DNA of 64,000 bases from contig NC_091127.1 of the NCBI RefSeq assembly GCF_040183065.1, forward strand, positions 28,388,891 to 28,452,890, written 5' to 3'. Below, piece by piece: positions 44,201 to 54,310 of this stretch (positions are counted from its first letter, which is position 1; each line of letters begins with the position of its first letter). The notes below the pieces were generated by a model. The model was not told the origin of the DNA. It did no database searches and saw only the letters and a program-made list of their open reading frames with translations. Both the position numbers and the translations under genes were made by a program. The DNA comes from Periplaneta americana. Its lineage: Eukaryota; Arthropoda; Insecta; Blattodea; Blattidae.

Positions 44201-44500
44201 AATTATTATTATTATTATTATTAGGCCTATTATTATTATTATGATTATTATTATGATTATGATTATTATTATTATGATTATTATTATTATTATGATGATT
44301 GTTTATTATTATTATGATTGTTTATTATTATTATGATTATGATTATTATTATGATTATTATTATGATTATGATTATCATTATTATGATTATGATTATTAT
44401 TATTACGATTATGATTGTGATTATTATTATTACGATTATGATTGTGATTATTATTATTATTAGTATGATTATTATTATTATGATTATTATGATGATGATG

Positions 44501-44554
<54 letters not shown>

Positions 44555-44560
44555 GTCAAG
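44200..44560. repeat. Expanded ATT/ATG microsatellite
   Basis: (ATT)n with interspersed ATG units in a higher-order pattern (ATTATTATGATTATG and ATTACGATTATGATTGTG blocks repeat at 44400-44455). It follows the LINE polyadenylation-like AATAAAG and grew from the LINE tail. Confidence 0.95.
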
Positions 44561-45218
44561 GAATATGTTGGAATAAAATAATGAAATTCGAGAAAAATTT
44601 CGAACTTTCATATTCGCATCTGTACAAATTACCTTACCGCTATCAATTGCTATTAACACCAAATGGGTACTGTTGCCGTTGAGTGTTGCAGAATATGAAG
44701 ACAGAATCGTGCTTACTGCAGATGTAAGCTGCTCCTCTTTCTGGAGTAGTTCGGCCCTGGGGGTGACAACTGCGCATGTTCATTATGCCAGACACAATAA
44801 CCATAAACGCGTGCAGGCTTGCTACTCTGGTAGACGCTGTAAACAAATAATAGTACTCGGACTCGCCCCCGGGACTTGTGGAACAGCGCCCTCTTCCCAG
44901 GGCGTGAGAACAATTGGGAACATCTCACCACAAGAACTAGATATCCACTAGGAGCTGGACTCCTTGCTCTAAGGTCGCAATACGATGGACAGTCAGCGAA
45001 TCGATATAGTACGATCTGCTTAATTTATAGCCGGAAACTCTATCAATATGAATCGCAGCTGAGAACAGACAATTCTTAGGGCTAAACCACACAAAACTAT
45101 TTCAGGCTGATTGACACTGATTGAGATCCACTCCATCCATCCTTCATCGTATGATAACGCAGGATTCCTGCACGGAAATATCATATGTACTTCGGTAAAT
45201 CACAATAATATATGCATA
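44561..45218. other. GC-richer spacer, no gene recognised
   Basis: 44690-45080 is the most GC-balanced stretch of this part and carries several overlapping open frames on both strands, none recognisable. Possibly a repeat or host DNA. Confidence 0.4.
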
Positions 45219-45219
45219 A

Positions 45220-46300
45220 ATAATCACTTACAAGGAGAGGACACGCTCTTTATATCACAGAATTAAATAAGATTTTGTGACATGAAAGTACAAGACGTAC
45301 TGTTTAAAATCATACCTGGTATGGGTGGCCAATGACCCCTAGTTTTCAAAATATTGGCTATTGTTTGTGACATACTTCCGTTAGGTGTCTAATAGGAAAA
45401 CATTAGACTGTGTAACGACGTAGCTCATATGGTTGGATGCTGTGTTGTCATCCAGGCAATTTCAGTTCGACTCCTAATGCCTTCTCATTTTTTAAAGCTT
45501 GATATTATTATTATTATTGTTATTGTTATTGTTATTGTTATTGTTATTGTTATTATTTTTATTTATTAAAAAAAATTTATTCACTTTCAGTTGTCAGCTC
45601 CTATATTCAAAGCCATGTTGAAATATGCGTGGTATGCATCAAAATTAATAAACGAATGAAAAGTGTTTGTGAATGTGAATGATACCTGTTTCGCAGCAGA
45701 AGTGCGGAAAAATGTGTGTGACTGTGGACAACCTTCTTTCATTTGCTGTGCATGGTGCAGGAAATATGTATGTTTTGTGTATCTTTATGACATTTATCAT
45801 AATGAATCGGGACAAAATGATGTGGAATAGCTGCTACAGAAATAGAACAGACACCAGTGACACATCTTACCTGCCTACATGAGCAATATTTCATTGTTTA
45901 TCCTTTACAATACAATGTTAGCTAATTACAATTTGTTTAAAACATGATGAAGCGTTCAATACATTGAGAAATATGATATATGTAAATAGATTACTGTGAT
46001 CACAATATTAACCATTATTAAAAGAAAAAAAAATAGGACTAGTTAAGATTCGAACTTAGGTTGCCTGAATAACAACTCAGCATCCAACCATGTGAGCTAC
46101 GCTGTTACACCGGCTAATGCTTCCCTATTGAGCACCTAACGGAAGTATGTCATAAACAATAGCCAATATTTTCAAAACGAGGGGTCATTGGCCACCCATA
46201 CCAGGTATGACTTTAAACAGTACGTCTTGTACTTTCATCTCACACAATCTTATTCCATTCGGTGATATACAGAGCGTGTCGTCTCCTTGTTAGTGATTTA
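45220..46300. mobile_element. 1.1-kb palindromic element with convergent tRNA-like heads
   Basis: Arms about 45220-45480 and 46036-46300 are inverted repeats with roughly 85-90 percent identity by eye. The left arm has GTAGCTCATATGGTTGGATG (A box) and AGTTCGACTCCTAATGCC (B box) on plus; the right arm has the minus counterpart. The 550-bp centre holds a TTATTG microsatellite. No transposase. Ends near AATCACTTACAAGGAG; no clear target duplication. Confidence 0.75.
45505..45560. repeat. (TTATTG)n microsatellite
   Basis: About eight hexanucleotide units between ATT runs. Confidence 0.93.
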
Positions 46301-46309
46301 AGACGGCGC

Positions 46310-46600
46310 TCAATCAGTCGGATCCCGGCCACTTAGTCACTCGTAATGAGTGCACATCTGCACATAGTGTGTTGGACATTGTGCCACTGTCACACATCTG
46401 TGACACAGTGCATGAGGGTTGACCACTAAAGGGAAACTAAGAGTTGGAACTTAAACTAAGAAGATTCAATCCGGCATCGGAACTGGAATCCGGTGTTGAC
46501 TTAGTGGATAGAGCGTCAGCACGTAGAGCTGAAAACCCGGGTTTGGCTCCCGGTGCCGAAGAGAATTATTCTCCACTCCACTCATCCTTCATCACTAAGA
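46310..46600 (+). mobile_element. tRNA-derived SINE, divergent
   Basis: Upstream block CGGATCCCGGCCACTTAGTC, then a head at about 46492-46562: TGACTTAGTGGATAGAGCGT and CCCGGGTTTGGCTCCCGGTG (B box with one change). A similar upstream block without the head occurs at about 36010-36055. Confidence 0.6.
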
Positions 46601-47040
46601 AAAATATTCCTGTCCATTAGCCAAGCGTATGTCCCATACCATGTAGGCCTAGGTCTGTAAGTTATATCTTATTTAATTACACTTACCTGAACATAGAGTT
46701 AAACTGGAATCGCAACGTAACACAACTGAATTATGTATTGATATTAATATTAATACCGATATTACTAATTAATTATTAATTACTTTCAAATTTCACAAGC
46801 TTAGTTCGATTTCATCAGATTCATTCTACTGCACACCAAAATGCAGATAAGATACCATGTCGGCGCAAAACCAGCTTGCCCAGTACATTCATTCATTCAT
46901 TATATTCCATAGATCTTACATGAGCAATGAAGCTTTAAGATGTGGAACAAGTCAATTTTACAATATTACAAAATTACAATTTTTACAATATTTTACAATT
47001 TTTACAGTTTTGCAATTTAGTAATTTTTTACAATATTTTG

Positions 47041-47335
47041 GCGAGATGTAGTGAGATGAGGTGAGGTCCGAAGAATCGCCAAAAGATTACCTGGCATTTG
47101 CCTTTTGGTTGGGGAAAACCTCGGAAAAACCCAACCAGGTAATCAAATCAAAGGGGTGAAATGAAGTGATGCCGAGGACTCTCCATAGACCATCCGGCTT
47201 CAGTCCCACGTCTGGGGAAAACCTCGGAAGAAACCATTCAATGAGACCCAATGTGGATCCAACCCAAGCCCGAACGTAGCTCCGGATCAGCAGCCTAGCG
47301 AGTCTGCCGACTGAGCTACATCGATGGCTCTACTA
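47041..47335 (-). mobile_element. tRNA-derived SINE with CCTCGG body, inside the R2-type LINE
   Basis: The minus strand begins AGCCATCGATGTAGCTCAGT (A box), GGCAGACTCGCTAGGC, with a B-box-like region CGGGCTTGGGTTGGATCC, and continues into a body with GGTTTTCCCC repeats. Body matches 37545-37760. Confidence 0.68.
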
Positions 47336-47807
47336 AAATTATACAATACATAGCCAATCAGATTATTAAATTTACAAACGCAAACGATCATTCATCAATT
47401 GAGCTATATGTATAATACAAAACAAGTAAGTTAATTAAATTTAAGGTATAAACAATTCAATCAGTTGTGATATACAAAAATTGATAATACATAACATGCA
47501 AACTACTTCAAATTACAAACACAAACAATATATCAATAGAGCTATACAGATTACTATTCAATTTAAAGCATATACAATTCATCGACCAAAACTATACAAA
47601 CATATACAATACAAAGTAAGCAGATTAATTCAATTTACAAGCATACTTTCATTAAGCTACACAAATATATTTTTATAAATTATAGAATCAGCTCAAAGAG
47701 TTTGAGTGACCACAAGGGTCCTGAATACAATAAACATGTACAAATGTGATGTGATACATTAAAGAAAAAAGAAAGTTAATTGGTGAAGACAAATAAATAT
47801 AAGTGGA

Positions 47808-48290
47808 TTAATTGAAATAGAGATGGTGATGTAATATTTGAAGAGAATCCTTGATAATATTTATAAGAATAGACATTACATAATCAAAAGGAATGTGAAG
47901 TTCCTTAAGATAATTCCATGTGAATTTTGGAATTGAACCTCTACTGCCAAACAGCAAACCAATGACAGACCATTGTTTAAGAGGGACGTTGTACTTTTGA
48001 GAAAGATACGGCAGACAAGGTTCATATATGGACTTCTTCTCAATATCAACTTCGGTGGCCTGATTTAGGTTTCTTTCGAAACGGATAGTAGGGTCAAGAA
48101 CAAGAGCCCGTTTTAAGCGTCCGTTGATAGCAATAATGTCTGCCCGTCTAAAAGAACCATCTGATGATAAACAATGTACTTCCTCATGAATCTCCCAATT
48201 TAAAGTTTTTAACGATGTCGCCAAAGCATGTCGTACACGATGATGTCTAGCATTGATCAGCAGCTCGCCTTTAGGGCATTGTCCAAGCAC
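47808..48290 (-). pseudogene. LINE C-terminal restriction-like endonuclease domain
   Basis: 160-residue frame; the register is open upstream to about 48310 and gives TSLGHVLGQCPKGEL before it. HxLGxCP...RHHxVR is the zinc-knuckle/His region that precedes the endonuclease in R2-group elements. Then follow EIHEEVHCLSSDGSFRRADI and IAINGRLKRALVLDPTIRFE, with Glu/Asp/Asp spacing like a PD-(D/E)XK nuclease, and SVIGLLFGSRGSIPKFTWNY. It would nick target DNA in a complete element. Reverse transcriptase is missing (5' truncation). Alternative: another early-branching LINE with the same domain. Confidence 0.8.
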
Positions 48291-48356
48291 GTGTCCAAGT
48301 GAAGTACAATTAATATCAAGTAGATTAATTCAATATATAATCATAAACATCATAAA

Positions 48357-48668
48357 CCTCATGGTCTAGTGGTCAGAGCTTCTGGCTATAGCTCATGAGG
48401 TCCCGGGTTCGATTCCTGGTTAGAGCACAGGAATTTTTCCTTAAAGGGGATTATTCCTGTGTTCGTTCCATGGTCTGGAATTTAGGTTAAGTTTAGATTT
48501 AAGACCTCTCCTGGCCTACATTATCATAATCATCCTATCACATCATCGGGGTAATGTAACTCCGCCTTCCAGGCGCCCCAACCTCAGAAGTGGGTTACAA
48601 CTAAGCCACAGCCAGGAGAGAAGACCAGAAATGTCGAAAAGACAACCTGGTGGCATTGGATAAAAAAA
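48357..48668 (+). mobile_element. tRNA-derived SINE, Glu/Gly-like head, A tail
   Basis: Head CCTCATGGTCTAGTGGTCAG (A box) and GGGTTCGATTCCTGGTTAGA (B box). The 240-bp body contains CCTCTCCTGGCCTACATTAT and GCCACAGCCAGGAGAGAAG, ending GGCATTGGATAAAAAAAA. The only copy in the window. Confidence 0.82.
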
Positions 48669-49972
48669 ATCATCAGTTGAAATTCAATACATACAAATAC
48701 ACTGCATAATGTTATTCGACGGTAACTTGGGAAATGAAGTTCCTCTGTTTATATTTTACTTATTATTCACGTGTTTTTTTTTATATACCAAAAATTAGAA
48801 CAATAACCCTTTATCGTCTAGCTCTTATTTGTATTGTTCTTTTTATTACACCAGTATATTTCGAAATTAAATTTCAGCAATAAATTTTATTACTGTTTAA
48901 ATCTTCACTGATGTCATAAGTTATATTGCATTATTAATAGTCATAGCTAGAACGTCGTTATACAAATTTGGTCAGTTAAAAACAACTCATTATATATTCC
49001 AGTACTATATTGTTTTTGAAACTTGTATTGTAAAATTAATTAAGACTCAAAACAAGTTAACAAATTTCCCAATTAACAGTTACACAGACGGAAGTGTTCC
49101 TCAGTACCATATCTGAGATTGTCATCAATGGTATGAACTTCTTTTTGAAACCGATAGCTAGCGGCGCTTGTGGGTTGCATGTTCCTTGTCGATTCCCACC
49201 TTTATATTTAGTGCGGGGGTTGTGTAATCTTTTATAGCTATTTTATGTGTCTCTGGAAATGTTACTGCTGAATAAAGAATTCGCGAAGACACTAAGGGGG
49301 ATTGTTTTTGTTTATAATGCCATGTTTTTTTCAGACAGAGGTCTATAAATGTGTGCTATAATGTCATGTTAATGAATCTAAATGTTTATTGGACGCCTTT
49401 CTATCTTTTGGGTTCGAGACCACCTGCTAGAAGTATAAATTTTAGATGAAAGAAATATTTCACTTGATATCGCGTGCTACATATTAAGACACGTAGTAAA
49501 TAAGTTACAGAATAGTCCTAATTGTCATTTTAATTATGTGGCTAGTGAAAAGAAACGAGATTTATGAGGCGTTAATGTTGGCAGTATTGTACGTTAATAA
49601 GGCCTAAGTCGTAAATAATTATATATATTTTAGGTATTTAGGCCTATGCATAGTTTCATTCAGAATTTGACTTCATCTATGAGAAATGCATATTCTGCCA
49701 TTTTGAAGGTCCGTTCTGGGTTTCAAATGGAAACTTGCATAAAACACTCAATGTGAGTTAATATTCGAAAGACTTTTATCTAACAAGGGAAAGGTTTCGG
49801 TTCGAACACGAATTTCGTATCCAAAATTTGTATACAGGCCCATTTTTACATCTCTGTAAAGCTCCCAAAAGCTTTCTTTTGTGTAATGTGTGGTTTGTCT
49901 GTTAGAGCACTGTACAAGTTGAGGGGTGGGAAGAGTAATGCACAAGTTAAGGGGATGGGACATCTTATCCGT
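48669..49972. other. AT-rich spacer, no gene recognised
   Basis: No transposon ends or coding region recognised. A candidate unique region. Confidence 0.4.
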
Positions 49973-49973
49973 A

Positions 49974-50003
49974 AGCCTAGCCTAGCCTAGCCTAGCCTAG
50001 CCT
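49974..50003. repeat. (CCTAG)n short array
   Basis: Six CCTAG units. Insect telomeres use TTAGG (CCTAA on the other strand), so this is one base off the telomeric unit and not telomeric DNA. Confidence 0.95.
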
Positions 50004-50025
50004 AGAAGCTAGTGCGAGTGGTAAA

Positions 50026-50589
50026 ATGTCTAAAGCCCATTTAAGAACATTTTTCGCCAACGTTCTGTCTGAAAATATTGCAGCTAATCAAAAGTATATA
50101 CTGTTGTGTGAGTCATTGAATGCGCACAAGGACGCAACCTTAATAAATGAATCATTCTAAGGCTAAGACATGGCATGTATGATCATTCCACCTAAAAAAA
50201 CTAAATATATCCAGACTCTGAATATCTATTTCCTTAGACAAAACAAAATATATGCTCGGAGGATAACAGATTACATAAGGACTCTTGCTGAGAATCCAGA
50301 ACTTAACTTGGGAAATCGAGTGTTTATAATGGAAATGCACTCTGTTATTCATAACCAGTTGCCTGCTCCAGTATATCGCCCTATGCTTCAGTATTCCTGG
50401 CAGTCAGCTGGTTACGTGAATCGTGAACAAGTCTCGGACTTCAAAAATGTAATTCAGGTGGCATTTGATTTTTCAGCACTGGAGTGTGGTTCAGAAGATT
50501 GTTCAGGTGTTGCTTCTGCATGTTGTGCTTATTGCTCTGCTCCATGCTGTTTCATGCATTTTATAGAGAATCCTCATGTACATTTTTAA
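50026..50589 (+). pseudogene. DDE-superfamily transposase C-terminal part with Cys/His tail
   Basis: 50026-50160 reads MSKAHLRTFFANVLSENIAA, then ILLCESLNAHKD, and stops. 50170-50589 continues MIIPPKKTKYIQTLNIYFLR, QNKIYARRITDYIR, MLQYSWQSAGYVN and a tail ECGSEDC...CAYCSAPCCFMHFIENPHVHF. LLxDSxxxH followed by IPPKxTxxxQPLDV..FR..K is the DDE_1-type core region; the first Asp is Glu here. The tail has CxxC and HF..PHxH spacing suggestive of a zinc-binding module. One stop and a small frame change separate the halves. Family below superfamily level not determined. Confidence 0.62.
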
Positions 50590-50892
50590 AGAAGTGTATT
50601 GACCAATACCTACCAAACGGAGAGTTACACAAATGAATGCTTTTACGATCTTCATCCCCATTGTGAGGTAAGCGTCTGTACAAATTTTTAACCAAAAATT
50701 CCTGTTCGAGCCGAAACACTTCCCTTGTAAGAACTAACATTTAAAATTTAGGTACATTTTTTTTCATTTCTACATCACACAGTAATACAAAAAAAAAACG
50801 GTGGTTTCATAATGTATAATTGCAAAAATTTATCAGATGATAAGTGCGATTGTTATAAACTCGATGTAGAAATGAAATTGATGATGTGAAAT

Positions 50893-51055
50893 ATTTTACA
50901 TACGCGCCCTTGGTTTCAGCCGATGTTGAACGCAGTTTTTCCGCATACAAGGTTATACTATCCGACACTCGGCGGTCATTTTCATTTGAAACTTTGAAAA
51001 TGAATGTTGATTACTGCAGCAGGAACCGAAATCAGGCGAACAAAGTGCAAGAAAA
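50893..51055 (+). pseudogene. hAT-like transposase C-terminal remnant
   Basis: Reads FTYAPLVSADVERSFSAYKV, ILSDTRRSFSFETLKMNVDY. DVERSFSxYKxILSDxRRSFxxExL is the dimerisation-region signature of a hAT-like group different from the GTF2IRD2 type. No ends were found, so its relation to the DDE remnant just upstream is unclear. Confidence 0.75.
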
Positions 51056-51215
51056 GTAAGGTACAGAATAGATGTGATAAATAAATTAATGTAACAGTTA
51101 AATATAGGAAAAGCAAAATTGTACGCCATATACAGTTTTCGGCATTCTAAAACTGTAATTCAAAACTCTAGAAACATCTTTTCAGACATGTTTTACCAAA
51201 TTTGTGACAATTTAA

Positions 51216-52089
51216 GGGGAGAGGATGGTATTTTTTAAGTTTTTTTCCTATTTGGTGTAAAATATTAATTTTTTTTGTATGTAGAGAGCTCATACCCGTA
51301 GCAACTCAACCAAATAAAAATATTTTGAAAAAAAAATTTGGGGACCCAATTTTGAAAAAAAAAATGTACCCAATGCAGGATTGTACTGAAACCGATATAT
51401 CTAAACCGTTTTTAAAGATAGATTCAAACAGTTTTTTGCAATGTATTTGCAAAAGCATGGTCTACAAACTGTCTGTAACAGAATTTTGATATTAGTCCCT
51501 AAATTATAAAATAAACAATTAAATTTTAATAACAATTTTCTGATTTCCTTTCTTGCAAACAAACGGACATATTTTAAAAATGAACTCAATTAACAAAATT
51601 CTGTTACAGGGAAAAGTTTCCTAATAGTTTAAAGAATGTGTGTTCTAAATTTCATGCATGTATCTTTAATAGTTCAGAAATTATATCCATTTTTGTCTGG
51701 CAATGTAGCATAAAAACGTGAAGTTACTGGAAACCGATAAAGGGGGCGTGTGATTTAAAAAGCCATAGCGCAGGAAGTTTAAAAATGACGTCTCAACATC
51801 CGATAAGGGCACAAGTACCCACCAAATGTTATGCAATGCATTCCACACATATCAAAGAGTATTTTAAAGAAACAATTTTTTTTTTTTGAAAATTTAATTT
51901 ACCGGAAACAACAATAAAAGTGGGCGAGTGATTTAAAAATCTATAAAAATGGCGACTGAACATCCGATAAGGACACAGATACCTACAAAATGTTATGCTA
52001 TGCATTCCACACATATCACAGAGCATTTTAAAGAATTTTTTTTTCTGAAAATTTACTCATTTTTCACCAAAAAATACCATCCTCTCTCC
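51216..52089. mobile_element. TTAA-flanked non-autonomous transposon, copy 1
   Basis: Inverted ends GGGGAGAGGATGGTATTTTT and AAAAATACCATCCTCTCTCC (20 of 21 match over the repeat), flanked by TTAA at 51212-51215 and 52090-52093. A TTAA duplication is the piggyBac rule. The interior has a diverged direct duplication with a 165-bp period (51780-51900 and 51945-52060). No coding. 874 bp. Confidence 0.87.
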
Positions 52090-52365
52090 TTAAGTATGAT
52101 TTCCAACAATTATTCTCAACCTCACCAGCATTTCAGACCTTTCCGATATTAACCCTTATATAGGCCTACAATGATTGTATTGTCTTGATTTTATAACACG
52201 CAATAATCGTATACAAAACACGGAACGTGCTTGCTTAGGCGTGTGTCAAATTCGCTTCCGCTACCTGTACTTGAAACACCGACTACATTCTGACCGGCTT
52301 CTTGTGTTCATCTCAGACTAATACAAATATACCGATGTCACGGCCCTAGACATGAGTAAGAATGA

Positions 52366-52607
52366 ATGTTAAATGTTAAAATGTTATGTTTTATTTAACG
52401 ACGCTCGCAACTGCAGAGGTTATATCAGCGTCGCCGGATGTGCCGGAATTTTGTCCCGCAGGAGTTCTTTTACATACCAGTAAATCTACTGACATGAGTC
52501 TGTCGCATTTAAGCACACTTAAATGCCATCGACCTGGCCCGGGATCGAACCCGCAACCTTGGGCATAGAAGGCCAGCGCTATACCAACTCGCCAACCAGG
52601 TCGACAA
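52366..52607 (-). mobile_element. tRNA-derived SINE, family C, copy 2
   Basis: Flanked by TAAGAATGA at 52357-52365 and 52608-52616. Minus strand: B box GGGTTCGATCCCGGGCC, same body and tail as copy 1 at 42067, very similar, so both are fairly young. Confidence 0.9.
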
Positions 52608-52679
52608 TAAGAATGATATTGACATTTAAAAATAATAAATATAAATTAATTTGTAACTCTTTAAGTATGGACGATTTAA

Positions 52680-53114
52680 GTGGAGGCAGAGGTGAAATTT
52701 TCGAACAAAACTGAAGAAAAAATGAAATTTGGTTTTTTCCATTTGTATTATCTTTATTTTCTTATTCCGATGTTAGTTTTTGATTTTGTGCCCTTTAAAA
52801 GTATGAAATTAAAACCAAGATAACTGCATTACTATATTATTCCCATAATAAACTAATTCTTATCATTATTTATATACCTTCTCTGAACATATAAATAAAA
52901 AGAAATATTGAAAATTTCTTACAATATGGTGCATGGAGCATTTTATATCAAACGATATAAAGTTTTATAAAATTATTAATATTTACAGAACTGTTGTGCT
53001 TAGAAAGTTGAAACCTAGTATGCCCGTTACTAATAACATACTTAGTACCCATGATCAATTTCAAACAAATCGGATAAATTTTGTGGATTTTGAAATATTC
53101 ACCTCTGCCTCCCC
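52680..53114. mobile_element. TTAA-flanked non-autonomous transposon, copy 2
   Basis: Inverted ends GTGGAGGCAGAGGTGAAATT and ATTCACCTCTGCCTCCCC flanked by TTAA at 52676-52679 and 53115-53118. 435 bp, AT-rich, no coding. The ends differ from copy 1 except for the GGGGAG-type start, so it is a separate family of the same class. Confidence 0.82.
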
Positions 53115-53118
53115 TTAA

Positions 53119-54302
53119 TATTTCTTAGGCTTCATCTTAAAATAAATATAGGACAGTAAAAATATCCAAGGCCCTAGTTGCTGCTCAAACCCACGACCTA
53201 TAGCTTAGATAATTTTGTAGCTATGCACCTTATCAGTTTCGAACTAATTTGTTATTTTGTCTTGAGTAAAAATCATCATACAATTACCTTTCAATTTAAT
53301 CTGTATTCTTTTCAGAACACTATTTATGTAAGCATAAACTTTAAACTAGGTAGAGAAATAGGTTGAAATTGATTTTTCATATCAGATACATTAGTTAGTT
53401 AGCCACATAAAAACGCAAGGCTTCCGACATATCCATAAAAGTTGCCATGGTTACTCAAATCCTACATTCGTTTGTTTTCTTTGTACGGTTGTCATACGCT
53501 GTATGTAATGGAAAAAGAAAGACATACAAAGCATGTTAACAATTCTTGCGTGTGATCGTTTACCTACTCATTGTTAATAGAGCTGGGTGGGCTTTTGTTT
53601 TCTCTTGTTTTCGATTAAAAGTTTCGTACTGGGTTTACATTCCTTAAATGGAATACGCTATTTCATTTGGTGGAAAATTTTATACTAAAATTTCATTTCA
53701 AGTTTGGATGTTGTGTTATTAATAAAATAGTAGTTTATGAATATTAGACTTCTAGGAGTGAGTAGATTGTAATAGTCTGGACATGACAAACTCGTCTAAT
53801 ATTAAAATAAGTTATTTTCAGAGTACGTAGCTTATAGACGTTTCTGAAGTAGGCCTACAACGTATAAACAAAAGCAAATAAAAGAAATACACTAGAAATA
53901 CGACGTATTGTATGTATACAATGTTTGTTAAAAAAATACTAACGTTCCAACATGAGAAACGTCAAACCAATGTGACATTTTCTAAACTTGAAATGGTGAA
54001 TCTATATTTCATGCGTATGGTCTTCGGACATGGCAAAGCCTCATGTTGAAATCGAAATAAATTATTAAAACAGCATGGGACATACGAGACTTTCATGCAT
54101 AATGTATGGAAACAAAATAAAAAATATTATTCCTCGACCGTATTGTTTACAAATTTCTCCAATACTCTACTACGGGATAGGGAAACGTCAAATTGTAGGA
54201 ATTGAGTTACTCTGTTGAGGCAGTAGACGTGTCTTTAATATGATAATTAGTGCTTTTAATTAGAATATTGATTACCATGACAGAACAGGGAGTTAAACAG
54301 TT
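53119..54302. other. AT-rich spacer, no gene recognised
   Basis: No transposon ends or coding region recognised. Confidence 0.4.
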
Positions 54303-54310
54303 GTGTTCTC

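Larger units (their letters stand above)
46886..48320 (-). mobile_element. R2-type (endonuclease-like) LINE, 5'-truncated, with SINE inside its 3' region
   Basis: Minus strand: coding 48320 to 47808, a long AT-rich 3' UTR with degenerate ACAATTCA-type repeats (47338-47690), a SINE-like block (47041-47335), then AAGCTTCATTGCTCATGTAA, GATCTATGGAATATAATG and AATG units as tail. The same tail occurs at 35771-35890. Confidence 0.72.

Noticed and set aside
44290-44662. Poly-I and poly-N/H open frames
   Set aside because: Expanded ATT/ATG microsatellite.
48357-48426. Candidate tRNA gene (Glu/Gly-like)
   Set aside because: Anticodon stem is not paired and a 240-bp body with A tail follows; it is a SINE head.
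49974-50003. Possible interstitial telomeric repeat
   Set aside because: Unit is CCTAG, not the insect CCTAA/TTAGG.
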